Positions 44,387 through 54,028 of a stretch of 64,000 bases of DNA are shown piece after piece. Under the pieces are notes generated by a model, which was not told the DNA's origin, searched no databases, and saw nothing but the letters and a program-made list of their open reading frames with translations. The DNA lies in contig JABDJB010000012.1 of NCBI GenBank assembly GCA_013003425.1, forward strand, positions 56,482 to 120,481. Direction: 5' to 3'. Position numbers and translations under genes: made by a program. Origin of the DNA: Gammaproteobacteria bacterium. GTDB lineage: Bacteria; Pseudomonadota; Gammaproteobacteria; Steroidobacterales; JABDKV01. Every line of letters starts with the position of its first letter. Position 1 is the stretch's first letter.

Positions 44387-45298
44387 TCAGCGTGATCTCT
44401 TCTTGCGACGCGCCCGGGGATGGGCCTTGTCGTAGGTGTTGGCCAGGTGCTGGAAGTCTAGATGGGTGTAAACCTGGGTGGTGCTGATATTGGCGTGACC
44501 CAGCAGTTCCTGTACCCCGCGCAGGTCACCGCTGGATTCGAGCACGTGCGTTGCGAATGAATGCCGGAACAGGTGTGGGTAGACATTGACGTCGACGCCC
44601 TGGCGTTTCGCCCAGTAGGCCACGCGGCTTTGCACCGAGCGCGGGCTCATGCGCGTGCCCCGTTTACTGACAAAAACGGCCGTCTCCTCGTCCCTGGCAA
44701 GCTGCACACGCAACAGCAGCCAGGCACGTAGCGCCTCGAGCGCGGTACGGCCAACCGGCAACACCCGGGTCTTGTCGCCCTTGCCGGTGACCCGCACGGT
44801 GCGATCGTCCAGGTCAACAGCGGCCAGATCGAGACCAATCAGCTCGGCCAGCCGCAATCCACAGGAGTACAGCATTTCCATGATGGCGCGGTCGCGCACC
44901 GCCAGAGGCTCGTCGCCACCAAAATCGAGCAGCGCGGCCATGCTGTCGGCGTCCATCGTTTTTGGCAGCCGTTTTTTTGCCTGCGGCGCCGAGACATCGG
45001 TGGCCGGGTTGTTGCGAATCTCGCCTTCACGCAGCAGATAGTCGTAAAAGGTGCGGATTGCCGAAAGGCGCCGCTGGATACTGCGCGGTGACAACCCGTT
45101 GCGGTGCTCGGCGGCTGCAAAGCGACGCACGTGCAGGGCGTCGACATCGGCCCATGCGCTGACTCCCTCGCGTTCGCAATAACGCGCCAGCGCCAGGATA
45201 TCGCGCCGGTAGTTGCTGACAGTGTGAGCCGACAGCCTGCGTTCGTTTGTGAGGTGACCGGTGAACTGCTCGAGCCAGCGGTCCTGTGCGGCGTCCAT
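44387..45298 (-). CDS. xerC: tyrosine recombinase XerC
   Basis: A 303-residue tyrosine recombinase that resolves chromosome dimers at dif with XerD. The catalytic set is visible: Arg in YSCGLRLAELI, Lys in GKGDKTR, His-x-x-Arg in HLFRHSFATH, His in LLGHANISTTQ and Tyr in VYTHLDF. The N-terminal SAM-like domain (LSAHTVSNYRRDILAL) is complete. It overlaps the DUF484 gene by 1 base. The dapF-DUF484-xerC order is the standard gammaproteobacterial one, so this is a housekeeping gene and no sign of an integron or island. Confidence 0.96.
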   Translation of the reverse strand: MDAAQDRWLEQFTGHLTNERRLSAHTVSNYRRDILALARYCEREGVSAWADVDALHVRRFAAAEHRNGLSPRSIQRRLSAIRTFYDYLLREGEIRNNPATDVSAPQAKKRLPKTMDADSMAALLDFGGDEPLAVRDRAIMEMLYSCGLRLAELIGLDLAAVDLDDRTVRVTGKGDKTRVLPVGRTALEALRAWLLLRVQLARDEETAVFVSKRGTRMSPRSVQSRVAYWAKRQGVDVNVYPHLFRHSFATHVLESSGDLRGVQELLGHANISTTQVYTHLDFQHLANTYDKAHPRARRKKRSR

Positions 45299-46011
45299 CA
45301 GTCGACGCTGGTGAGCCCCTGTTCGACCAGTTCGCCGAGACGCGACAGGAAGTCGGTACTCATGCCCGGGTGGAAGCGCGAAGCTTCACGGCTGCCAATG
45401 GCCAGAAAGCCTGTTGCTGCTTCCTTGCCCAGCGGTATCAGCGCAGCCGATTCGATGTCGTTACCTTCCTTGCCAAACAGGAAGTCGCGCTTTACGCCGG
45501 CAACCTGGCCGCATCGCGGCCGGCCCGCATTGAGAAATGTCTGGAACAGTTCGAGGCCCGATTCCTTGCGGGTGAGCCGGCGCACAAACTCAGCGTCAAA
45601 CAGATCGTCGGCAGGTTCGTCGGCAAACAAGACCAGCACCGAGCGATCGCAGCCCAGTTCGGAGTGCAGCACCGAGCGGATCATCTCCAGCATTTCGACC
45701 CGGTTTCCCGTGCCGATCATGCGCAACGCCAGCTGGTGAATTTTTTTAGCCAGAACATCGTTCGCGCGTGCCAGCCCGACCAGCTCGCGCAGCTTCTGGT
45801 CCAGCTTGCGATTACGTTCACGCAGGATGGCAACCTGGCGCTCGATCAGCGAGACGGTATTGTCGCCCGGCTCGTGCGGCAGCCGCAGGTGCGCGAGCAA
45901 ACCGGGGTGGCGCTCGAAAAAGTCAGGGTGCGATCGCAGGAAGCGGCCGACCTGGTCTTCGTCTGCCTGCTGGAACTGGACATCGGTCTTGCGTTTTCGC
46001 TCGGTACTCAT
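45298..46011 (-). CDS. DUF484 family protein
   Basis: A 237-residue protein with the conserved opening DEDQVGRFLRSHPDFFERHPGLL (about residues 18-40), a coiled coil (LIERQVAILRERNRKLDQKL) and a GAF-like C-terminal domain. Its function is unknown but it always accompanies xerC in this neighbourhood. It overlaps dapF by 4 bases and xerC by 1 base. Confidence 0.92.
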   Translation of the reverse strand: MSTERKRKTDVQFQQADEDQVGRFLRSHPDFFERHPGLLAHLRLPHEPGDNTVSLIERQVAILRERNRKLDQKLRELVGLARANDVLAKKIHQLALRMIGTGNRVEMLEMIRSVLHSELGCDRSVLVLFADEPADDLFDAEFVRRLTRKESGLELFQTFLNAGRPRCGQVAGVKRDFLFGKEGNDIESAALIPLGKEAATGFLAIGSREASRFHPGMSTDFLSRLGELVEQGLTSVD

Positions 46012-46829
46012 AGCTCGATCTGCCCTTCAAAAACCCGCTGTGCCGGACCGCGCAACCAGACTGATTCCCCCGGCCCCGCACACTTTACCATTAGTTGACC
46101 CCCTGGCAGGTCAATGCTCACCCAGCCGGGCTGCAGGCCGTGCTGCATACCGGCCACCGCTGCAGCGCAGGCACCGGTACCACAGGCCTGTGTTTCACCG
46201 ACGCCACGCTCCCAGACACGCAATCGGAGCTGGTTGTTACCCGTCACCTGCGCGAACTCCACATTTACGCCGTCGGTAAAAAACGCCTGCAATGCCGGTC
46301 CGAGCGTTGCCACCGGGGCATCGGCGACGGCGTCGACAAAAATTACGGCGTGCGGGTTGCCCATGGATATCAGACTCGGTTCAAGCGTCTGGCCGCCCAC
46401 TGTGAGCGGCAGGGGCTCAGTGCAAGCAACCGGGTCGCTGCCGTGAACGGGTCGGCCCATGTCGACGGTAACGCTGCCGTCGGATTCCACGATCGCGCCG
46501 ACTATTCCGGCGGCGCCGTCCAGCCGCCAGCGCGACTTGCCCGGGTGCTTTTGCGACAGGAACAGCGCCACGCAGCGCAGCCCGTTGCCGCACTGGACGG
46601 CTTCCCTGCCGTCGGCGTTAAAAATTCGCAGCAAGGCATCGGCAGATTCATCACGCGGCGCACTGAGTACCAGCAGCTGGTCGCAACCGATACCGGTATA
46701 GCGGTCTGCCAGCCGGCTGCGACCGTCAGCGCCGAGGCTATCGATATCAAAAGTATCGTCCTGTTCGCCGGCATCGATCACAATGAAATCGTTGCCCGCG
46801 CCGTGCATCTTGGTGAACCGGAGAATCAT
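46008..46829 (-). CDS. dapF: diaminopimelate epimerase
   Basis: A 273-residue PLP-independent epimerase that converts LL- to meso-diaminopimelate for lysine and peptidoglycan. The two catalytic cysteines lie in AVQCGNGLRC and TQACGTGACAA. FTKMHGAGNDFIVID opens the protein, fixing the ATG at 46829. It is divergent from ubiD with only 56 bases between them, so both promoters are packed into that gap or within the genes. Confidence 0.96.
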   Translation of the reverse strand: MILRFTKMHGAGNDFIVIDAGEQDDTFDIDSLGADGRSRLADRYTGIGCDQLLVLSAPRDESADALLRIFNADGREAVQCGNGLRCVALFLSQKHPGKSRWRLDGAAGIVGAIVESDGSVTVDMGRPVHGSDPVACTEPLPLTVGGQTLEPSLISMGNPHAVIFVDAVADAPVATLGPALQAFFTDGVNVEFAQVTGNNQLRLRVWERGVGETQACGTGACAAAVAGMQHGLQPGWVSIDLPGGQLMVKCAGPGESVWLRGPAQRVFEGQIEL

Positions 46830-46885
46830 TGCACTTAGGATAACTGAATCGTATGGTGAATCGCCCCGGGCAGGCTGCAGCAACC

Positions 46886-48352
46886 ATGAAATACCGCGAC
46901 CTCAGAGACTTCATTGACCAGCTGGAGGCGCGCGGGCAGCTGCGCCGCATCGGTACCGAAATCGACCCGTACCTGGAGATGACCGAAATCAGCGACCGGG
47001 TGCTGCGTCGCGGTGGCCCGGCCCTGCTGTTCGAAAACCCGCGTGGTACGCAGATACCGGTGCTGGCCAACCTGTTTGGCACGCCGGAGCGGGTCGCGCT
47101 GGGCATGGGGCGCGAGACGGTAGCCGAGTTACGCGAAGTCGGCGAATTGCTGGCCTTTTTAAAAGAGCCCGACCCGCCCGGTGGCGTAAAAGATGCGTGG
47201 AAGCAGCTGCCGATCTATCGCAAGGTGCTGGATATGGCGCCGCGTACGCGACGCGACGCCGCCTGTCAGCAGCAGGTCATCGAGGGCGGTGATGTTGACC
47301 TTGCGATGCTGCCGGTGCAGACCTGCTGGCCTGGCGATGCAGCCCCGCTGATTACCTGGGGACTGACCGTCACCCGTGGGCCGCGCCGCAAGCGGCTCAA
47401 CCTGGGTATTTACCGGCAGCAGGTAATCGGCCGTAACAAGGTGATCATGCGCTGGCTGTCACACCGTGGCGGGGCGCTGGATTTTCGCGACTTCCAACAG
47501 GCCCGGCCCGGCGAACCGTTCCCGGTGTCCGTGGCGCTTGGCGCCGACCCGGCGACAATCCTGGCCGCGGTCACGCCAGTGCCGGACCGCTTGTCTGAAT
47601 ATGCCTTCGCCGGCCTGCTGCGAGGTGCGCGCACCGAAGTGGTCAATTCGATTGGCAACGAGCTGCCCGTACCGGCCAGCGCCGAAATCGTGCTCGAGGG
47701 TTTCATTTATCCCGATGAAATGGCCGAGGAAGGCCCGTTCGGCGATCACACCGGCTATTACAATGAGACCGAATCGTTTCCGGTGTTTACCGTAGAGCGC
47801 ATTACTTCACGTAAAAAGCCGATCTATCACAGCACCTATACCGGCCGGCCGCCCGACGAGCCCGCGGTACTCGGTGCCGCACTCAACGAGGTGTTTGTGC
47901 CCCTGCTGCGCAAGCAGTATCCGGAAATAGTTGATTTTTACCTGCCACCGGAGGGCTGCTCTTATCGTCTGGCCGTGGTCAGCATCCGCAAGGAATATGC
48001 CGGCCATGCCGCGCGCGTCATGATGGGTGTGTGGTCTTTTCTGCGCCAGTTCATGTATACAAAGTTTGTCATCGTCACCGATGACGACGTCGATGTGCGC
48101 AACTGGCACGATGTTGTCTGGGCACTTACCACCCGTGTTGACCCCCGTCGTGACGCCGTCATCATCGACAACACGCCGATAGATTATCTCGATTTCGCAT
48201 CGCCGCGCCCTGGCCTGGGTTCGAAAATCGGCTTTGACGCTACAAATAAGTGGCCGGGCGAGACCGCGCGCGAGTGGGGTCGTCCGATTGTCATGAGCAA
48301 TGAAGTCAAAACACGCATCGACACCCTGTGGGACCAGCTCGGTCTTGACTGA
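46886..48352 (+). CDS. ubiD: 4-hydroxy-3-polyprenylbenzoate decarboxylase
   Basis: A 488-residue prenyl-FMN-dependent decarboxylase of ubiquinone synthesis. [21 protein letters not shown] opens it from ATG 46886, and [40 protein letters not shown] and [19 protein letters not shown] are family blocks with the conserved Glu near the cofactor. The longer frame 33 bases upstream is not needed. ubiX, its cofactor-making partner, is not in the window. Confidence 0.96.
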   Translation: MKYRDLRDFIDQLEARGQLRRIGTEIDPYLEMTEISDRVLRRGGPALLFENPRGTQIPVLANLFGTPERVALGMGRETVAELREVGELLAFLKEPDPPGGVKDAWKQLPIYRKVLDMAPRTRRDAACQQQVIEGGDVDLAMLPVQTCWPGDAAPLITWGLTVTRGPRRKRLNLGIYRQQVIGRNKVIMRWLSHRGGALDFRDFQQARPGEPFPVSVALGADPATILAAVTPVPDRLSEYAFAGLLRGARTEVVNSIGNELPVPASAEIVLEGFIYPDEMAEEGPFGDHTGYYNETESFPVFTVERITSRKKPIYHSTYTGRPPDEPAVLGAALNEVFVPLLRKQYPEIVDFYLPPEGCSYRLAVVSIRKEYAGHAARVMMGVWSFLRQFMYTKFVIVTDDDVDVRNWHDVVWALTTRVDPRRDAVIIDNTPIDYLDFASPRPGLGSKIGFDATNKWPGETAREWGRPIVMSNEVKTRIDTLWDQLGLD

Positions 48353-48446
48353 GTGCTTGTTGCGCCGCAGCAAGACAGCAAGCAGACCTGATGTAGATAA
48401 TCTTTCCGGTAACCGGCGGCGGTGGCAAAGAAGAAAGGGGTAGCGC

Positions 48447-49103
48447 ATGCGCCACATCATGGTAATGAACCCCAAAGGGGGGTGCGGCAAGAGCACGATC
48501 GCAACGAATATCGCGGCGTATTTCGCCGATGGCGGCAAGAAAGTCGCGCTTGCCGATTACGACCCTCAGGGCAGCAGTCTTGACTGGCTTGAGCTGCGGC
48601 CGGAAGACCGCCCCCACATCGCCGGTCTCGATGGTTACCGGGATGGTTTACGGCGCGTTCCGCGTAACGCCGATATCGTGGTCATGGACGCACCTGCCCG
48701 CTCGCATGGCCCGGAACTGACAAACCTGGTGCGGCATGCCGGCACGATCGTGATACCGGTTATGCCCTCGCCTATCGACATGCATGCAGTGTCGCGCTTT
48801 GTCGACGAAATAAAGCAGGTCGGCAAGGTAGAGCGACACCAGGTCAGGATTGCCCTCGTTGCTAACCGGGTAAAGGAAAACACCATGATCTTCGAGGAGC
48901 TCGACGAGTTTCTCGAGAGCCAGCGTGTTCCCTATGTCGCGGTGTTACGCGAGGCACAGAACTACATTCGTGCCTACACCCGCGGGTTGGGTATCTTCGA
49001 GTTGCCGGAATATCTTGCCTGGCCTGACGTCGAAACCTGGGAGCCGCTGATCGAGTGGCTGGAAAGTCGCCGCAGCCGGCCCCGGAATACCAGCTACTAC
49101 TAG
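48447..49103 (+). CDS. ParA/MinD-type ATPase without adjacent ParB
   Basis: A 218-residue P-loop ATPase with a deviant Walker A KGGCGKST (residues 10-17), the A' motif ALADYDPQGSS and DIVVMDAPA as Walker B. Orphan ParA-like proteins position cellular cargo or replicate with ubiD-like context; no ParB, parS-like cluster or cargo gene is adjacent. It starts at ATG 48447 behind AAGAAAGGGG. The length is typical of chromosomal orphan ParA proteins. Confidence 0.88.
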   Translation: MRHIMVMNPKGGCGKSTIATNIAAYFADGGKKVALADYDPQGSSLDWLELRPEDRPHIAGLDGYRDGLRRVPRNADIVVMDAPARSHGPELTNLVRHAGTIVIPVMPSPIDMHAVSRFVDEIKQVGKVERHQVRIALVANRVKENTMIFEELDEFLESQRVPYVAVLREAQNYIRAYTRGLGIFELPEYLAWPDVETWEPLIEWLESRRSRPRNTSYY

Positions 49104-49182
49104 CCGGAGTATGCAGGCGGACCGGAACCGTTTGCTGCCGGGCTTTTCTTGCGTTGCTGCCGCTTCGCTTTAAAGCCGATTC

Positions 49183-50166
49183 TCAGGAGTGGCTATACCG
49201 GTCGGCGTGACGCCGGTCGTAGCGGATACCCTCGCCAACGGTGGCCTGGATAATGAACCGGGGGCGACGCTTCGTTTCAAGATAAATCTTGCCGACATAC
49301 TCACCCACGACCCCGATCCCGAGCAGCTGGATGCCGCCAAGCAGATAAATTGGCAACACCGATGAAGCCCAGCCCGGCACGGCAGCATCGTTGGTCAGCC
49401 GGGTCCATAACACCCAGCCCGAAAGCAACAGGGTGCCGAAACTCACAACGATGCCGAGCAACGCAATCATGCGCAACGGTAAAGCCGAGAAAGAGGTTAC
49501 GCCGTGTACCGCCAACGACAACATCCGCCGCATCGTATATTTGGACCTGCCGGCATCGCGGGTTTTACGCCGGTATTGAATTTGCGTTGACGGAAAACCA
49601 ATTGTCGGTATTACGCCGCGCAGAAACAGGTTGACCTCGCGATACTCACGCAATGTATTGAGCGCACGGCGACTCAGCAGGCGGAAATCGGCATGGTTAT
49701 GAACGACCTCGATTCCCATTAGTTTCAGCAAACGATAGTACGCCACCGCACTGACACGCTTGGCAAAGGAGTCGGAATCGCGTTCGGAGCGCACGCCATA
49801 GACGACGTCATTTCCCTCACGGTATGCAGCGACCATGCGACCAATCACATCAAGGTCGTCCTGCAGGTCGGCATCGATACTGATCACGATATCGGCATCA
49901 ACGCTCAGCAAACCGGCAAGCAGTGCCCGCTGATGTCCATGATTGCGCGAAAGACGCACACCGCAGATACGCTTGTCGCGTGCTGCGGCAGTGCTGACAA
50001 GCTCCCAGGTGCGGTCACGACTGCCATCATCGACGAAGTAAAGCTTGCCTGAAATCTCGTTGTCGTCGCTTTGAATCTGTTCCAGTACTGCCAGCAGCTG
50101 CTCCATGGTCGATGGCAGGACTGCCTCCTCATTGAAGCACGGCACGACAATTGCCAGCGACAGCAT
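49183..50166 (-). CDS. GT2 glycosyltransferase with C-terminal membrane helices (GtrB/DPM-like)
   Basis: A 327-residue enzyme. The GT-A core has LAIVVPCFNEEAVLP, YFVDDGSRDRTWEL, the DAD-type metal site ISIDADLQDD and RDAGRSKYT. Two helices follow (LPLRMIALLGIVVSFGTLLL, LPIYLLGGIQLLGIGVVGEYVG). This is the layout of GtrB, ArnC and bacterial DPM1-like enzymes that load a sugar on polyprenyl phosphate at the inner membrane. It is coupled to the SMR-type gene by a 1-base overlap. Confidence 0.92.
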   Translation of the reverse strand: MLSLAIVVPCFNEEAVLPSTMEQLLAVLEQIQSDDNEISGKLYFVDDGSRDRTWELVSTAAARDKRICGVRLSRNHGHQRALLAGLLSVDADIVISIDADLQDDLDVIGRMVAAYREGNDVVYGVRSERDSDSFAKRVSAVAYYRLLKLMGIEVVHNHADFRLLSRRALNTLREYREVNLFLRGVIPTIGFPSTQIQYRRKTRDAGRSKYTMRRMLSLAVHGVTSFSALPLRMIALLGIVVSFGTLLLSGWVLWTRLTNDAAVPGWASSVLPIYLLGGIQLLGIGVVGEYVGKIYLETKRRPRFIIQATVGEGIRYDRRHADRYSHS

Positions 50167-50513
50167 CAGGCAGCCCCCGGTCGGGTAACAACAAGATACA
50201 AGCCAGCGAGTACAAGGAACACGCCAAGCACCGTCGACCAGGCCAGTGTTTCACCAAGCAACAGCATGCCGGCAGCATAAACAAATACGAAGGTCAGCGC
50301 CGTGAAGGCGTAAACGTCGGTAAGACGTTCGCTCGAAAGCACGAAGATCCACAGTACTGCGCCGACGGCATAAAGAACCAGGCCAAACGCTATGGGGAAG
50401 TTCAGGAAGTCTGCAAGCCGCTCTTGTTCATGTGCGCCGAGCTTGAACAACACCTGGCCGGCCGCCGCTGACAGCGAGGCAAGCAGCAAGAGCATGACAG
50501 TGGCTTTACTCAC
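50166..50513 (-). CDS. SMR/EamA-like small membrane transporter
   Basis: A 115-residue protein with four helices (MLLLLASLSAAAGQVLFKLG, IAFGLVLYAVGAVLWIFVLS, VYAFTALTFVFVYAAGMLL, WSTVLGVFLVLAGLYLVV). The pattern matches the SMR superfamily, including ArnE/ArnF-like flippase subunits. Next to a polyprenyl-sugar synthase, a flippase for the lipid-linked sugar is more plausible than a drug pump; this is inference. GTG start overlaps the methyltransferase by 4 bases. Confidence 0.85.
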   Translation of the reverse strand: MSKATVMLLLLASLSAAAGQVLFKLGAHEQERLADFLNFPIAFGLVLYAVGAVLWIFVLSSERLTDVYAFTALTFVFVYAAGMLLLGETLAWSTVLGVFLVLAGLYLVVTRPGAA

Positions 50514-51265
50514 GATTCAGTACCCCGGCGTCGTGCCCGGACTACGGCGCGCTCCTTGAGCCTGGCAACACCCGTTGCCACCGGTACCGGCAGGATCCGG
50601 ACAAGTTGTTTACGAATGCGGTAACCGAGCGGCGAGATATCGTCGAGACTTTCATCGTTGCCAAGCAGACAGTCGCGCCAATGCGTTGGCAGACTATCCA
50701 GCTGGTCCCCGGCAGCATACAAAACGGTGTTGTAACGATACCAGGGCTCTACAGCGGTGTTGTCTGCAACAAGCGGGCGCACGCAGTCAAGCGCCCGGAA
50801 ACCATGCACCTCGAACAGCGCTTTCCAGTAATCGTAGGGCTGCTCGTTGATGTGCTGATCGCCTCCCTGGCCGGGTGGCGCGGCTGAGAACAGCACAAGT
50901 GAACCATGGCGCACCAGTGAGGCAACAAAGTCGGCGGCATTGGCGGCCGGCAGATGTTCGGCGACCTCCAGCGATTGAACGAGATCAAAACGCCGACTGA
51001 GGTCGAAGGCTTTGCTGAGATCGTGCGGCTGAAATCGCGATGCTTCAATTAACAGCTGTGCCCGATCGACATACTCACCATCGAGACCAGCGATATCCTG
51101 CACGCCAAGCTCGCGCCAGATTGACAACCAGGCGCCCAGGCCGCAGCCGACGTCGAGTACGCTGTGAATGCCCAGTTCATGCTGCAATTTTGGCAGTAGC
51201 ACGCGCGCTGAAGAGATTGCACCGGAATTGACGTAGTCGAAGAACTGCTTGTCGTAGTTCGTCAT
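50510..51265 (-). CDS. class I SAM-dependent methyltransferase
   Basis: A 251-residue enzyme with motif I SVLDVGCGLGAWLSIWRE, the acidic strand IAGLDGEYVDR and FDLVQSLEVAEHLP. Such Methyltransf_23-like enzymes often modify sugars or lipid-linked glycans. It starts the minus-strand operon methyltransferase-SMR-GT2 from ATG 51265. The substrate is unknown. Confidence 0.88.
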   Translation of the reverse strand: MTNYDKQFFDYVNSGAISSARVLLPKLQHELGIHSVLDVGCGLGAWLSIWRELGVQDIAGLDGEYVDRAQLLIEASRFQPHDLSKAFDLSRRFDLVQSLEVAEHLPAANAADFVASLVRHGSLVLFSAAPPGQGGDQHINEQPYDYWKALFEVHGFRALDCVRPLVADNTAVEPWYRYNTVLYAAGDQLDSLPTHWRDCLLGNDESLDDISPLGYRIRKQLVRILPVPVATGVARLKERAVVRARRRGTES

Positions 51266-51464
51266 CGCGCCGGTTCTTTTATGCCAATACCGTGTGCCGT
51301 ATTCCGCCGAGCGACAATGTAGCAGCTTAAATCCGTGACAGGAAGATACCCGGTTGGTTTTCCTGGAACATTCGGTGTGTAATGCGAACGCGAGACAGAA
51401 CCATACGGAAACTGATAATGGACTTGTTCAATCCGGCTTCCGGCGCCGAGGAATTGTCCGGCCG

Positions 51465-52955
51465 GTGAAGGTGCTGGCAGACACACGACTTTTCTATGCT
51501 GCAGTGGTGCTCAGCATTTTGCCGCTTTGGCTGGTTACTTACCTGCCAATGGTGGATCTGCCGCAACATGCCGCCCAGGTAGCGGCCTGGCGGGAGTTGC
51601 TGGCCGGTAACGACCTGTACCGGCGTGAGTTCGAAACGAACTGGTTTACCCCGTACCTCCTTGGCTATGTGCTGTATTTCGCCTTCAGCAGCGTGCTGTC
51701 CTACACCATGGCGGCAAAGCTGGTGGTCACGATCTCTGTTGCAGCCGTGCCGGTGCTGACCGACGCCTTGTTGGCAGAAACCGGCGGTGAACGGCGTCTG
51801 CGCTGGTTAGCCATACCCGGGGCGCTGGGTTTTGCCTTCTACTTCGGCTTGCTGTCCTTTCTTTGTGCCGTGCCGCTGGGTCTGTTCCTGTTGTTGCTGA
51901 CAATTCGCTACGAGCGCAGCCCCACATTCGGGCGTGGCCTCTCGCTTGCGGCGGTGTCGGTAGCGCTGTTTTTTTCCCATCTGCTGGTGCTTGGAATCAT
52001 GACGCTGGCGAGCGCTGCCTACGTCATAGCGGCACGGTTCGATCAGCCACGCACCTGGTGGCGGCAACTGGCGCCACTGGCAGCTGCTGCTCCGCTGATC
52101 CTGGTGTGGGGCTTTGTCACCTATGGCGGCGAGCATGTTGTGCGCGACACCGCAGTCAGGTATTCGGGCACCGGTGAGCAATTACAGCTGTTATTCGGAC
52201 ACGCGACCGGCATCGACTTGTTCCAGTCCTGGCCGGTCAACCTCATTGGCTTTCTGATGTTTGTTGCGCCAGCCTTGCTGGGCTGCCGCCTGACGACAGA
52301 CTACTCCCGCTATTTGCCGTTTGCCTGTGCCGCGATAATCTATTTCAGGTTTCCGGCCCTGGCCTTCGGCACGGCTTTTCTCTACCACCGCTTCAGCATT
52401 TTCCTGCTGCCATTGTGGCTGCTTGCCTGGAATGCTCCAGCGGAGCAATCGACGCCACGCGCGTCATACAGACTGGCAGCCATCACAGTGGTTTCTGTCA
52501 TCGTTTCGATCAGCATTTTCAATGCATGGCGCTTCAGAGGGCTGCAAAGCCAGTCGCACGACTTCACCGCTATCGTTCAGCAAATACCCGAAGGCAAGCG
52601 CGTACTGTCTGTAGTGCGCAAGCGATACGTAGAAAATTTTCAGTACCCGGTGTTATTGCACCATGCTACCTGGTACCAGCCGTTGCGTGGCGGCATCGTT
52701 GATTTCAACTTCGCTTACTTCTATCCGCAGCTGGTGCGTTATCGCCCGGGTCGGCAGGTACCGGTCGATGAGCGGTTTGTCTCACTACCCTACTCGCGCA
52801 GCTTCGAGCAGATAAACGGTGCAGCCTACGACTACTTTATTTTTCTGGCTGACGAGGATGAAGGATACCGGCTGTTTGGCGAGCATGGTGCCGGTATCGA
52901 TCTCGTGGCGCAGCAGGGCCCATGGTGGTTGTATCGCGGCGACGACCCGAACTGA
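51465..52955 (+). CDS. polytopic membrane protein, GT-C glycosyltransferase-like
   Basis: A 496-residue membrane protein with about ten helices. The first periplasmic loop contains VDLPQHAAQVAAW and EFETNWFTPYLLGYVLY, which resemble the acidic-loop region of GT-C enzymes that use polyprenyl-phosphate sugars. The soluble C-terminal 120 residues lie in the periplasm. It is divergent from the GT2-SMR-methyltransferase operon and could use its product. GTG 51465 behind GAGGAA gives a standard N-terminus; the frame extends upstream without protein-like sequence. Confidence 0.7.
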   Translation: MKVLADTRLFYAAVVLSILPLWLVTYLPMVDLPQHAAQVAAWRELLAGNDLYRREFETNWFTPYLLGYVLYFAFSSVLSYTMAAKLVVTISVAAVPVLTDALLAETGGERRLRWLAIPGALGFAFYFGLLSFLCAVPLGLFLLLLTIRYERSPTFGRGLSLAAVSVALFFSHLLVLGIMTLASAAYVIAARFDQPRTWWRQLAPLAAAAPLILVWGFVTYGGEHVVRDTAVRYSGTGEQLQLLFGHATGIDLFQSWPVNLIGFLMFVAPALLGCRLTTDYSRYLPFACAAIIYFRFPALAFGTAFLYHRFSIFLLPLWLLAWNAPAEQSTPRASYRLAAITVVSVIVSISIFNAWRFRGLQSQSHDFTAIVQQIPEGKRVLSVVRKRYVENFQYPVLLHHATWYQPLRGGIVDFNFAYFYPQLVRYRPGRQVPVDERFVSLPYSRSFEQINGAAYDYFIFLADEDEGYRLFGEHGAGIDLVAQQGPWWLYRGDDPN

Positions 52956-52966
52956 CTATCTACGCG

Positions 52967-53062
52967 ATGGAGCGACCAGCCGCGACCACCTGCGACCTGT
53001 GGGAGCGGCTTCCAGCCGCGACTACCCGGGTGTAACCTCTGTAGGAGCGGCTTTAGCCGCGA
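52967..53062. repeat. cluster of three REP palindromes
   Basis: Two clear copies, GTGGGAGCGGCTTCCAGCCG at 52999 and GTAGGAGCGGCTTTAGCCGC at 53041, each continue with CGA-type ends, and a decayed copy (GGAGCGACCAGCCGCGACC) starts at 52970. Each has a GCGGCT/AGCCGC stem. This is the REP type mobilised by RAYT transposases in Pseudomonas and Xanthomonas relatives. No RAYT gene is in the window. They separate the GT-C gene from the convergent SDR gene. Confidence 0.88.
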
Positions 53063-53157
53063 ACCGTTTGAGACGTGGCGATATTCTGATTTGCGTCGCG
53101 GCTGGTGGCGGACAGGCAGGGTAAAAGAAGTGGAACCGGCCGGGCCGGTTCGACGAC

Positions 53158-54018
53158 TTAGTAATCGAACTGCAGCGCCTGGCGAATGCCGTCTGCCGGG
53201 TCGGCGTAGCGCAACTCCACTCCGAGATGTTCGCGCATGCGGGTATTGTCGAGGCGGCGCGATTCAGCAAGGAACGACCAGCGCATCGGGCTGAAGATTT
53301 TCTGCGCCTGGTCGCGGTCAATTGCCGGTGGTTTGGGCGCACCGCTGATCGTGGCGACAAGATTGGTGAATTCGGTGCTGCTCATGTGATTGCCATCGCA
53401 GATATTCACGGGCGTTGGTGGCGCTTCGATGAGCGCGGCACGTTCGCAGGCTGCTGCCAGGTCACTCACATGGATCCGGTTTCCCGGTCCGGCATCTTCT
53501 GCCCGCAGCACCGGGTCGCGCCGCCGGATGCGCTCGAGCGGCAGTCTGCCTGGACCATAGATACCGGCCACCCGCAGCACGACGGTTTCGACACCGGCCT
53601 GCAGGCCCCACTCCAGCAGCGCCTGCTCCGCCGCAACGCGGCGTGCCGCACGAGCCGTTGCCGGCGCGACCGGCTGCGACTCATTGACGATGGCACCGCC
53701 ACAGTCACCGTAAACACCGGAAGTGCTGGCATAAACAAACCGGGCAGGGACATCGATCGACCGCAGGAAGCCTTCAAGCGTTGTATCCCTGTCGCCATCG
53801 GGTGGTGGTGGTGCAAGGTAAACCACAACCGCACCACTGGTGTCGATGTCGGCTGGCGCGCCAAGGTCGGTGGCTATCGTGTTGAGGCCGTGTTGAGCCA
53901 GCTGGTCACGCCGTCGCGAGGAACGGGTGAGGCAAAGAACATGGTTTTGCGGCGAGAGCCTGTCGGCCAGGCGGCGCCCGGTGTAGCCGCAACCCGCAAT
54001 GATGAACCGGCGCGACAT
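53158..54018 (-). CDS. NAD-dependent epimerase-like SDR protein (YeeZ type)
   Basis: A 286-residue Rossmann protein with the nucleotide loop GCGYTGRRLADRL, VYASTSGVYGDCGG containing the Ser/Tyr active-site pair with its Lys replaced by the ARRVAAEQ region, and LRVAGIYGPGR. It belongs to the extended SDR group of YeeZ-like proteins, whose substrates are unknown. It sits directly downstream of hemY on the same strand with a 10-base gap. Confidence 0.85.
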   Translation of the reverse strand: MSRRFIIAGCGYTGRRLADRLSPQNHVLCLTRSSRRRDQLAQHGLNTIATDLGAPADIDTSGAVVVYLAPPPPDGDRDTTLEGFLRSIDVPARFVYASTSGVYGDCGGAIVNESQPVAPATARAARRVAAEQALLEWGLQAGVETVVLRVAGIYGPGRLPLERIRRRDPVLRAEDAGPGNRIHVSDLAAACERAALIEAPPTPVNICDGNHMSSTEFTNLVATISGAPKPPAIDRDQAQKIFSPMRWSFLAESRRLDNTRMREHLGVELRYADPADGIRQALQFDY

Positions 54019-54028
54019 TCAGCCCTTG

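Noticed and set aside
44387..45298. Tyrosine recombinase as a sign of an integrated element
   Set aside because: Sequence and the dapF-DUF484 neighbourhood identify housekeeping XerC.
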